From: Neobacillus niacini
GTDB lineage: Bacteria > Bacillota > Bacilli > Bacillales > Cytobacillaceae
Assembly (NCBI RefSeq): GCF_019749295.1
Contig: NZ_JACWFG010000013.1
Location: forward strand, 1-64,000
DNA length: 64,000 bases
Direction: 5' to 3'
Below the pieces are notes generated by a model. It saw nothing but the letters and a program-made list of their open reading frames with translations, was not told where the DNA came from and did no database searches. Positions 17,474 through 24,954 of this stretch are shown piece after piece; the first letter of the stretch is position 1; each line of letters begins with the position of its first letter. A program made the position numbers and the translations under genes.

Positions 17474-18811
17474 ATGAATATTAGTATAGGTCAACGTGAA
17501 TATATGTTGGAAATACTTAATTATGAGTACGTTGTACCTAATGAATTTCATGCATGTATTAAAGATGCTATAAAAAAATATGCTACTAATAGCAGATATT
17601 CTGAGGCAACCATTGATTCAATGTTAAAAAAGCCTCAGAGCATGGCAACGAGTATTAGTGCAATCAGGGATAACAATTTAAGTCTTTTCAGAGGTAAATT
17701 TGCTGAATGGCTGGCATGTATTGAATATAATGCGTTAAAAAACAAGGGAAATGTTTTGATGACAATAATTAATCCTGATTCAACTTCAAAGGCAGATTTA
17801 ATACATATCATTAAAAAGGGTGATAAATATGAAGCTATCCCCGGGCCAGATATTAAATGCGGGGGTAGTACGTATGTCTTAGACCAGTGGAACAAAATTG
17901 TAAATAGTAGATATGACATACCTATGGTTGATATAGATGGTATTCTGACAACCGAAGAAGGATTAAAAATGCTTACTAACAAGCAAAGAGAGAAGTTTGA
18001 ACAGCTTAAACAAGTACATCCTAAGAAGAAACCTATTAAATCGGAGTGGAATAAACAAGACATTAATAGGCTTATGATGGATTATCTTAAATATGTAAGC
18101 GATGGTATTACACCCGCTGATTCAGAAGATAGAACGTTTGTTGCCAGTAAAGAAAATCGAGAAAGAATAAGAGCTAAGTTATCTAAACTACCAGGTAAAA
18201 TAGAAAATCGGTCTAGCTGGGATGAGCTCTGTAAAAAAGCTTCTGAATTACCAAATATACCAGAAAATTATTTGAATCATATGACCATCGCAAAAGTAGA
18301 AAAGAAAAAACTCGAAGAAGTATCTAAGAAAAATACTAAAGTTTCAACTGAAAATATAAAATATGCAAACGGAAAGGGAAATAATAAAAAAACCAAATGT
18401 CTACAAGAGGATAAAAAAGTTAACAAATCCAAGCAGACAGGCTTTACAAAAAAGGTAGCAAATTTCTTTGGATATGCATCTCGTACTGAAATGGTGCTTG
18501 ATGTAGGTGGAAAAATATTAACCTCTTCTCCAGTTAAAGCCGCTGGTAGAGTATTGGTGAACAAGTTGTTTAGAAGGGGTTCGGACACGGGATCAAGTCT
18601 CATTGATAATCAGAGGAATGAAAAAACCTTCAATAATTCGATAGAAATAAAAAATAGTGCAAATGAAAGAGCTAATACAAATAATGCTATCCATGCTTCT
18701 CGTAGGGAACATAATGTAAAGGGGCATGGGCAGCATTACAATACAAAGGAAGGTCCGATTTGGAAAGAAAAAGAGCCATATTCACGTGGGAAAAAGGATG
18801 AAAGTATATAA
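17474..18811 (+). CDS. unknown protein, possible PD-(D/E)XK nuclease
   Basis: This 445-residue protein has ATG 17474 with AGGTG 7 bases upstream (GTG 17465 is less likely). Residues 70-130 show FRGKFAEWLACIEY, then STSKADLIHI and PGPDIKCGG, an order of E, D and x-K that fits PD-(D/E)XK nucleases or Holliday-junction-resolvase-like folds. Residues 270-330 are very lysine-rich. The C-terminal tail is polar with the unusual motif HNVKGHGQHYNTK. It is soluble and follows the EVE-HNH gene. It is convergent with the integrase, with a hairpin at 18891-18917 between them. The nuclease assignment is an inference. Confidence 0.55.
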   Translation: MNISIGQREYMLEILNYEYVVPNEFHACIKDAIKKYATNSRYSEATIDSMLKKPQSMATSISAIRDNNLSLFRGKFAEWLACIEYNALKNKGNVLMTIINPDSTSKADLIHIIKKGDKYEAIPGPDIKCGGSTYVLDQWNKIVNSRYDIPMVDIDGILTTEEGLKMLTNKQREKFEQLKQVHPKKKPIKSEWNKQDINRLMMDYLKYVSDGITPADSEDRTFVASKENRERIRAKLSKLPGKIENRSSWDELCKKASELPNIPENYLNHMTIAKVEKKKLEEVSKKNTKVSTENIKYANGKGNNKKTKCLQEDKKVNKSKQTGFTKKVANFFGYASRTEMVLDVGGKILTSSPVKAAGRVLVNKLFRRGSDTGSSLIDNQRNEKTFNNSIEIKNSANERANTNNAIHASRREHNVKGHGQHYNTKEGPIWKEKEPYSRGKKDESI

Positions 18812-18890
18812 TTATTATTATGTTGAGTTTCTCTATAATAATCTATTAAGCAAGGGATAAAGAATAAAGAATATTAATGTTTTTAGACAG

Positions 18891-18917
18891 AATCCCCCTC
18901 GTAATAAGAGGGGGATT
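18891..18917. terminator. hairpin between convergent genes
   Basis: A perfect 10-bp stem AATCCCCCTC/GAGGGGGATT with a 7-base loop lies between two convergent genes. Neither side has a long T-run, so it may be a weak bidirectional terminator or part of an attachment site near the integrase gene. Confidence 0.5.
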
Positions 18918-18921
18918 AATA

Positions 18922-19905
18922 TTAATCATTATCAGTATCAGGATCAGAATTCGGCCCAAGATAAATTCGAGTTACATCATCTCGTCCATGGCCTAATTGT
19001 TCAGCTACTAGCTTACGAGATGCTTGGCGTGAAAAACCTTTACCAATAAATTCTCGATAACTTTCTCTGACAAAAGAATGGCGGAGACCATGGTATGTTA
19101 GTTTTGATTGTACGGTGTAATCATTATTATTACTATCTAAATAACCCTGTACTGGGTCACTCTGCTCTGTAAATTTAGAACGATTATTGATGATCCAATT
19201 TTGGATACTTTTCTTAGCTTGCATATGATTGCGTCCATGGTGAACAAAAACTCTTTCATATGATGCTTCTTTTAAAATGTTAGAGATTATCAATTTAGCT
19301 TCTGAATCGAGGGGAATATCTCTTAATATTCTGTTCTTAGTATTTCTCAAGTATAAAAATCCTTGAGCTAAAGCTTCTTTAAGTTGAGTTCTAGTCAAAG
19401 CAGTACATTCTTCTAATCGGACACCACAATTCCTAGCTAGCTTAAGAGACCATACAACATCATTTCGATTCATTAATAGTGCTAGATTAATAGCAGCATT
19501 ATACTCTTTTTCAGTCCAAGCACGATCTATTTGTTTTTTCACTCGTTTTTCAACACCCAACAAATCATTTTTAATAGTTAGGTGATACTTTGTTTTAGGA
19601 ATAAGTTTGTGAAGCTTCCTGATTGCAGATAGTTCGGTCTTTAATGTTGATTTATCTACACCTGCTGCGATGGATTCTTCAATAAAGCTAATAAGATGTT
19701 TATCTTGTAAGTTCCTGAAGTTTTGAGAACGGTATTTAATAGCAAGATGCTTACAAAAAGCCCTTAGCCCATTCCTATATCTTTCGGTTCCTCTGTAACC
19801 TTGTTGATGATTAGTGTAATTAAAAATTGCCACTATCTGATTCCATAGATTATTAAAAAAGGCCAGCTCTTTTGCGGTAAGTTTCCAGTTGCGTTTCTGT
19901 GACAT
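18922..19905 (-). CDS. tyrosine site-specific recombinase
   Basis: This intact 327-residue integrase has an N-terminal SAM-like core-binding domain (residues 20-125) and a catalytic domain with Arg in NCGVRLEECTAL (about 160), HGLRHSF (about 272), LGHGRDDVTRIYLG with the nucleophile Tyr near 313. Its ATG follows a GGAGG that overlaps the end of the small upstream gene. It is the third gene of a parB / small gene / int operon. It differs from the decayed phage integrase at 14.2-15.4 kb and may be what brought part of this island in. No direct repeats suitable as attachment sites were found by eye. Confidence 0.9.
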   Translation of the reverse strand: MSQKRNWKLTAKELAFFNNLWNQIVAIFNYTNHQQGYRGTERYRNGLRAFCKHLAIKYRSQNFRNLQDKHLISFIEESIAAGVDKSTLKTELSAIRKLHKLIPKTKYHLTIKNDLLGVEKRVKKQIDRAWTEKEYNAAINLALLMNRNDVVWSLKLARNCGVRLEECTALTRTQLKEALAQGFLYLRNTKNRILRDIPLDSEAKLIISNILKEASYERVFVHHGRNHMQAKKSIQNWIINNRSKFTEQSDPVQGYLDSNNNDYTVQSKLTYHGLRHSFVRESYREFIGKGFSRQASRKLVAEQLGHGRDDVTRIYLGPNSDPDTDND

Positions 19906-19907
19906 GT

Positions 19908-20073
19908 TTAATCCTCCTGTAGTTCGTAGTCCGTTATTAGTGTTGTTAATAGATTAATAAAATCCTGTGCATCATTTTTGCTCTTGTTATCCCTAAATTG
20001 ATGGCAAAGATTTTCTATTTAGGATAGATACTTCTTGTTTTGCTTTTGAATTTTCTTCTTCAAGTCCAATCAT
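19908..20073 (-). pseudogene. frameshifted small gene between parB and int
   Basis: Its ATG overlaps the parB stop (TAATG). The frame reads MIGLEEENSKAKQEVSI and soon stops. From the middle another frame continues as ENLCHQFRDNKSKNDAQDF through to LITDYELQED and a stop 2 bases before the integrase ATG, with GGAGG inside it. Joining the two gives a coiled-coil-like protein of about 54 residues, so one base has been gained (or two lost) near 20025. The coding character on both sides and the operon spacing support a real gene now broken, or a sequencing error. Confidence 0.6.
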
Positions 20074-20702
20074 TACAGTGTTTCTTTCACATGAGAATCT
20101 TCTTCTATATATTTGACATGATTTTCATTGATTTTAGGGAGTTGGGCTAGCTGCTGATAATATTGTTTCTGAGTATCCATATCTTTTGTTGCAAGTGTAT
20201 ATCCAGCCCCCATTGTTAACTTATTACACCCCAGTAAATCCTTAAATTCATCACTTAAGTTGAATAATTTTCTATATCGCTCTAATTTTGATTTGGTGAT
20301 TCCCATAGTAGTGGCTCCATCCCGTATTGTCCCAGTTTGGGACAGGTGATAAGATTGTTCAATTAATCGTAGAATGTTTTTCTCCACCCCACGTCGTAAG
20401 GAATTATCTGCAATCATAAATTGTACTAGTTCAGATGTACTGCCTTGAACTATTTGGCAAGAGACAGTGGGATAATTTAAGTCTTTTGCAATTCTTAATC
20501 TATTATGACCGCATAATAGAATTGAATCATCTGTAATCAGTAATGGTTGTAAAATCCCATGTACTCTGATATTTTCTTTAAGTTCATTGTATAAATGGTC
20601 AGTTAGAGGTGAGAATAGCGAAAAGTTGTCTTTATGCTCTCTAATTTCCTCAACCGGTATTTGTATTACTTCATTTTTTATTTGCATTATTTTCAGCGCC
20701 AT
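20073..20702 (-). CDS. ParB-like nuclease-domain protein
   Basis: This 209-residue protein carries a ParB/Srx N-terminal domain: IPVEEIREHKDN, then LKENIRVHGILQPLLITDD and LLCGHNRLRIAKDL (ParB box II G-H-x-R), followed by helix-turn-helix-like segments (IRDGATTMGITKSKLERYRKL). It is smaller than chromosomal ParB and lacks a ParA partner, so it is probably a regulator or accessory factor of the mobile element. It is the first gene of the operon that ends with the tyrosine integrase. Residues 195-209 are acidic and probably unstructured. Confidence 0.8.
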   Translation of the reverse strand: MALKIMQIKNEVIQIPVEEIREHKDNFSLFSPLTDHLYNELKENIRVHGILQPLLITDDSILLCGHNRLRIAKDLNYPTVSCQIVQGSTSELVQFMIADNSLRRGVEKNILRLIEQSYHLSQTGTIRDGATTMGITKSKLERYRKLFNLSDEFKDLLGCNKLTMGAGYTLATKDMDTQKQYYQQLAQLPKINENHVKYIEEDSHVKETL

Positions 20703-21199
20703 TTCAATTACTTTTTAAAAAAGTGCATACTTAACCCACTGACAAAATGACTGATTTCATGTCTAACTCATGGCAACTTCCAGGGAGAACCATTGATAAA
20801 TTAGTAATCTATAAAATCTATCTCAGTTTATAAATTTGTAAGTGATTAAGTAAGAATGTCGACACCCGCAAATGCAAGTGGTTGATCTATATCATCTTCT
20901 AACGACATAGCAAATCAAATATGAACCCGAAAATACAGGTGACTAGAGTCTTTGCTAAGTGCATGATTGTATCGTTTAGTTCACCACTAAATAAAACGAT
21001 CCCTGCTTTTTTTTACCGCCAAAGGAAGCGATCGGCTCTCGATTTGAAATGGCTGCCTACAATTCCATTAACCTTAATATCCGTCAATCTATTTAAGGTC
21101 TTCATAGATTATGGAACCGATGTACAACAAAGAGGATGACTTGTCTTATCATCCTCTTAACTCCCAGAAAATATGGTTATTAGGTAAACTCCTCTTTTT
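20703..21199. other. non-coding stretch upstream of parB
   Basis: No gene can be supported. The promoter of the parB operon should lie here on the minus strand. Short frames exist (for example at 20921-21139) but lack ribosome sites. Confidence 0.5.
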
Positions 21200-21282
21200 C
21201 AAAAAACAAAAAGGCCTGTATAAGGACATAGGTAAACACACTCAATTCTTTGAGTATGTTACACTAGTCTTTACACAGGCCT
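21200..21282 (-). terminator. long hairpin with T-run on the minus strand
   Basis: The outer arms AGGCCTGTATAAGGACATAG and the complement of CTTTACACAGGCCT pair imperfectly, and inner arms GTAAACACACTCAA / TTTGAGTATGTTAC continue the stem, giving a hairpin of about 70 bases. On the minus strand it ends in TTTTTGTTTTTTG. It works as a terminator for decayed minus-strand genes to its right, but its length is more typical of a mobile-element end or REP-like unit. Confidence 0.55.
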
Positions 21283-21565
21283 ATATGGCTGATTATCGAC
21301 TTTTAAGATTATATCTTACTATCATGCATTTGTATTTTTTGGCTTGGTTAGCCTTGGTTTACATACAGGAACTTGTCCAGTTTTACTGCATAGCAGCAAC
21401 AATACATCCTATCTTGTGATAGAAATGACAATAAAGGATTAAAAGAAATGAATATACTTAAATTATATACAATACCTGACTTTAAAGATAATGGTAATAT
21501 ACGGAATAAAGGGATGAATATACTCTAAATTACGAGCTTATCCTAAGAATTTGATATCTAATAAA

Positions 21566-21812
21566 TTATATTCTTGGTTCACCATTTTCATCATATAAGG
21601 TTTCAAAATGAGTTAGTATGGTATATCTCTTTTCAAATTCTTCATTTACTGTAAAGATGCTTACAAGAAGGCTTATTTTATTAATTAAAGCTTCTTTATT
21701 TATATTTCTATCAATCATATAATTTGGGATATTCCTCCTCAATAATCTTAGCTAGATTTTTAAACACTACGTTTTTACTTCTCTTATCAAGGTCATCTCG
21801 TTGTTATTTAGA
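21566..21812 (-). pseudogene. frameshifted remnant, unknown family
   Basis: One minus-strand frame reads SKNVVFKNLAKIIEEEYPKL and stops. The next frame continues directly with RNINKEALINKISLLVSIF and later LTHFETLYDENGEPRI before TAA at 21566-21568. The join needs a single-base change at about 21718. Both parts look like genuine protein. The 5' end is missing. I cannot name the family. Confidence 0.45.
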
Positions 21813-22002
21813 GTAAGCAAACTCTATAAAATGAGATTAATTGAAAGCAATGTAGGTGTCGAATTGGTCAGAGGGTACCATTATAATTGGCTATCTATGG
21901 TTACTAGAAACAAAGACAACAATTGGAAGCTTTTTTGAAATGGGCATTAGATGCATGATGTAAAAAATATCCACAATAAATATTTTCCGTTATAATATAG
22001 GT

Positions 22003-22086
22003 AGCAGTGAAGGCGTTCACTGTGGGATATAGGCAGTATCCACCCGAATCACTCTTCCACAGGCGGTCGTCGGGTGGATATGGATA
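22003..22086 (+). ncRNA. candidate structured RNA with pseudoknot
   Basis: A TATAAT box at 21991-21996 precedes a compact set of pairings. Stem 1 is CAGTGAA/TTCACTG with loop GGCG (22005-22022). Stem 3 is a perfect 11-bp TATCCACCCGA/TCGGGTGGATA (22037-22047 with 22070-22080). The loop of stem 3 contains TTCCACAG (22055-22062), which can pair with CTGTGGGA (22020-22027), crossing stem 3 and so forming a pseudoknot. No ORF with a ribosome site overlaps it. No known RNA family is recognised. The transcribed strand is inferred from the -10 box only; the -35 element is weak. Confidence 0.4.
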
Positions 22087-22175
22087 GAATAGAAGTAAAG
22101 TGCAAAATTGAATAGATTGAAAAAAAGTAAACATCAAGTCAGATATCTGGAAAGATGGTTACTTCATATACTACT

Positions 22176-22350
22176 TCACCTTATAATAATATAATCTTGC
22201 TTCATAATATCCCAGGTATCATTAATCATGTATTGTAGGCTAGCTATCCGATTCTTCATGTAGTTTTCGATCTACATAATCATCTCGAAGGTTGGGACTA
22301 TTAAAGAGTGTCCATTTGAGCTGAGATAAAGAATACTTTGCAAAAGCCAT
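22176..22350 (-). pseudogene. frameshifted remnant, unknown family
   Basis: From ATG 22350 the minus strand reads MAFAKYSLSQLKWTLFNSPN and onward to DDYVDRKLHEESDS before a stop. An overlapping frame reads NYMKNRIASLQYMINDTW and then DIMKQDYIII, ending near 22176. This looks like one small gene with a frameshift. It points away from the BREX genes. Confidence 0.35.
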
Positions 22351-22500
22351 CTATTACTCTTACCAGGAAATTTTCATTTAATGTAGTGCACAGTAACCTT
22401 TTCCAACTTATCGTAATAGTTGGAAAAGGTTATTTTTATTCATTTAACACTAATAATTCCAAAAAAGTAAAAGTAGTGTATAAAAATATTTATAACTAGA

Positions 22501-22529
22501 TTGACAATGATATACACTTAAAATACGAT
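22501..22529 (+). promoter_or_regulatory. promoter of the DUF2089-like gene
   Basis: A perfect -35 box TTGACA (22501-22506), a 17-base spacer and TACGAT (22524-22529) give a good sigma-A promoter 22 bases upstream of the start codon at 22551, with GGAGGG between. Confidence 0.65.
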
Positions 22530-22550
22530 GATAATATATGGAGGGATAAT

Positions 22551-23324
22551 ATGGAAAAGGAACTGGTTTCGCATTGTCCGAGATGTAGTAATAATTTAAT
22601 TGCAACACATCTTATATGCAAAGAATGTGATTTGGAGTTAAGTGGCAATTTTGGCCTTAGTAAATTTGATTATCTTTCTACCGAAGAATTAGATTTTGTA
22701 ATAAGCTTTTTAAGGTACCATGGAAATTTTAAGGCTATCCAGGGCGAAAAAGGTATGTCCTATCCTGCTGTTAAGAAGAAGATAACTGAGATAGTAAAGA
22801 AATTAGGAATCGAAGACATAAACCATAGTAAAACAACTATTACAAGTAAAGCTTTTTTAAGTTTTTTACAAATAGAACATACTGATAGTCCAGTAATTGC
22901 TCAAATTAAAGAAAAGCTAAATGCATGTGGTGGAAAAGCAACTATTAAGCTTTTGCAAGGGGATGATTGTGAGATATGGTATGATGCAAATGGTAAAGGT
23001 CTTGTCTCTCCTAAAATTCCTCCGGCTAATCAACTGTGCTGGCAAGCTTTCGATGCTGCCGTTCAATTAGTTATACAAAATGGTGGCAAGGCAGCAAAAG
23101 GAAAAGCTCGTTCTGGAGCAAAACTCGGTAGTAACGATCTTCCAATAGATTCTGTTGAAGGATACATCGCCCATAAAGTACATGGAGTGCAAGAGGGTGA
23201 AACTGCTTTTGGACCAGGGTTTGTAATTGCTGCGGTATTGGATTGGGCTAATATTTGCAACAATATACGAGGATTCCTTTCAATAAAACCCACTTTTTTA
23301 GAGGATTATAAAGATAAATTATAG
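22551..23324 (+). CDS. DUF2089-like zinc-ribbon/HTH protein upstream of BREX
   Basis: This 257-residue protein has two parts. Residues 1-95 match DUF2089: zinc-ribbon Cys pairs (CPRC and CKEC), FDYLSTEELDFVISFLRYHG and MSYPAVKKKITEIVKKLG, a helix-turn-helix thought to bind DNA. Residues 110-257 form an extra domain of unknown function with KGKARSGAKLGSNDLPIDSV, YIAHKVHGVQEGE and FGPGFVIAAVLDWA. It has its own promoter and ribosome site. Its position 256 bases upstream of brxA suggests a regulator of the BREX operon, perhaps sensing a ligand through the second domain. That role is an inference. Confidence 0.65.
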   Translation: MEKELVSHCPRCSNNLIATHLICKECDLELSGNFGLSKFDYLSTEELDFVISFLRYHGNFKAIQGEKGMSYPAVKKKITEIVKKLGIEDINHSKTTITSKAFLSFLQIEHTDSPVIAQIKEKLNACGGKATIKLLQGDDCEIWYDANGKGLVSPKIPPANQLCWQAFDAAVQLVIQNGGKAAKGKARSGAKLGSNDLPIDSVEGYIAHKVHGVQEGETAFGPGFVIAAVLDWANICNNIRGFLSIKPTFLEDYKDKL

Positions 23325-23469
23325 ATAGTTTTAATTTATTGGTGGAACTATGGAAAAATATATATTGAAACCATATAAACAGAAGTCCAATAAACTAAGA
23401 AATAGCTAACATGAAGGTTCTTTTTTCTAAGCAAGAACGTCCCTGTGTTTTTATAGAGTATAATTTCCT

Positions 23470-23500
23470 ATGACACATTGACTCCGTCAAGTTTTATAAT
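23470..23500 (+). promoter_or_regulatory. BREX promoter with palindromic operator
   Basis: TATAAT at 23495-23500 and ATGACA at 23470-23475 (19-base spacer) form a likely promoter. The spacer holds the palindrome TTGAC-TCC-GTCAA (23478-23490), well placed for a repressor site. The predicted transcript start lies about 75 bases before brxA. Confidence 0.5.
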
Positions 23501-23580
23501 GAAAAATCATATTCTGATTACTATCTAAATTGAAAGAAGCTAAACAAGAAGCAATTTGTTTTAGAAAGAAGGGCTTACAA

Positions 23581-24366
23581 ATGAAAGAGGAAAAACTGAA
23601 TCGGTTTGGAATAGATTTCGATCAGGGTGGTGCTCATTTTGCTCGAACGATAATGTTGGAAGAACTTAGGCAACTACTTACATATGTTGATGAAATAAAT
23701 GCACCAAAGGTTACCTACCGTCATGCAATTGAGGAAGAAAATTGTCTAGGTAAGAGATCAGGTAGTACAAGAAAAATTACAACATCTAAACTAGCTATTC
23801 TTTATGGACTAGATCCTGAATTAACAGTATTTAGAACATTGAGATATTTATGGTTCCGTGATGAAGAAGCCCGTCCTTTGTTAGCTATACTATGCTCTAT
23901 TGTCAGAGATCGTATTTTGAGGCAATCGATTCCTTTTATACTAAGAATGCAAGAAGGGGAAGTATTTATAAAAGAACAATTAGAAGAGTATATAGAAAGT
24001 ATAGAGGCTAACCAGTTTACGAAATTAACTATAGAGTCTACTGTACGTAATCTAAGTTCTTCATGGACTCAGTCTGGTCACTTAAAGGGCAGGATAAAAA
24101 AAGTTAAATCAAGAGTTATAGCAACTCCAGGTGCTATAGTATATGCGTTATTTTTAGGGTATTTGATGGGAGCAAGGGGTAAAGCAATGTTTGAAACAGA
24201 CTTCATTAAAGTAACGGAGTGTAACATAGAACAAGCAATTGAACTTGCAGAATCTGCTTCTCGACGTGGTTGGATTGTCATGAAAAGAGTAGGGGATGTA
24301 ATTGAAGTACACTTCCCAAACTTTATAGATCATAAAGAAAGAGGCTGGATTTATGAGCAGGGTTAA
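23581..24366 (+). CDS. brxA: BREX protein BrxA (DUF1819)
   Basis: The first BREX gene encodes about 261 residues from ATG 23581 (AAAGAAGG 8 bases upstream; a TTG at 23530 lacks a site). It shows DUF1819 features: an N-terminal helix (ARTIMLEELRQLL), the ILYGLD...TLRYLW region, and the conserved VRNLSSSWTQSGHLKGR block. In characterised BREX systems BrxA is a small DNA-binding protein of the complex. It overlaps brxB by 14 bases, starting a chain of tightly spaced genes. Slightly longer than the usual 200 residues. Confidence 0.85.
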   Translation: MKEEKLNRFGIDFDQGGAHFARTIMLEELRQLLTYVDEINAPKVTYRHAIEEENCLGKRSGSTRKITTSKLAILYGLDPELTVFRTLRYLWFRDEEARPLLAILCSIVRDRILRQSIPFILRMQEGEVFIKEQLEEYIESIEANQFTKLTIESTVRNLSSSWTQSGHLKGRIKKVKSRVIATPGAIVYALFLGYLMGARGKAMFETDFIKVTECNIEQAIELAESASRRGWIVMKRVGDVIEVHFPNFIDHKERGWIYEQG

Positions 24367-24901
24367 GAGACTTATTGACTCTTATGGTAAACATATTGCT
24401 GTCCCTTGGAGAGAGGTAGCTGCAGCCCAACGTGTTATTTTTTGTGTTTATAATGAAACAGATGAGCTAAGATTAAGAGCAAAGATTGATGAGTTTGAAC
24501 TAGTGACTAGGAAGGCTGAACACGAATGGATTTTGTTTGATCTAACTAATTCTTTCGGTGAATGGATATCAAAACAAAGATATGCATCGAGTTACTTTGA
24601 AAGACCTCAGCTGCTTAACACAGTTATATCGAAATACCTTGATTTTATTGATGAGAAATTTTTAAGTTTTTTAATTGAAAGTAATTGTTCTGATAACACA
24701 GTTGTTGCCTTACAAGGCGTAGGGTCCTTGTTTGGTTTTCTTAGAGTGAAAGACGTTGTGGATAGGCTTGCTCCGAAAGTAAAAGGGAGACTTGTTGTTC
24801 TTTTTCCAGGTAAGTATGAAGGGAATAATTACCGATTGTTGGATGGGTATGATGGATGGAACTATTTAGCTATTGCTATAACTCCAGATAAGGAAATGTA
24901 A
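24353..24901 (+). CDS. brxB: BREX protein BrxB (DUF1788)
   Basis: This 182-residue protein overlaps brxA. It matches DUF1788 in length and pattern: an N-terminal helix, IFCVYNETDELRLRAKIDEF, HEWILFDLTNSFGEW, GSLFGFLRVKDVVD, and the C-terminal GRLVVLFPGKYEGNNYRLL with DGYDGWNYLA, a common BrxB ending. Its biochemical role is unknown, but it is needed in several BREX systems. It lies 53 bases before brxC. Confidence 0.88.
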   Translation: MSRVKRLIDSYGKHIAVPWREVAAAQRVIFCVYNETDELRLRAKIDEFELVTRKAEHEWILFDLTNSFGEWISKQRYASSYFERPQLLNTVISKYLDFIDEKFLSFLIESNCSDNTVVALQGVGSLFGFLRVKDVVDRLAPKVKGRLVVLFPGKYEGNNYRLLDGYDGWNYLAIAITPDKEM

Positions 24902-24954
24902 CTATATAAAAATGAAGTAGCTTAAAAATTTATTGAAAGGGAGAGCGTCTGAAG

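Noticed and set aside
21111-21419. 102-residue ORF on the plus strand
   Set aside because: It is built over the long hairpin at 21200-21282, has no ribosome site, and its composition looks like chance coding.
21904-22137. 77-residue minus-strand ORF
   Set aside because: It runs antisense through the candidate structured RNA, has no ribosome site and no recognisable protein pattern.
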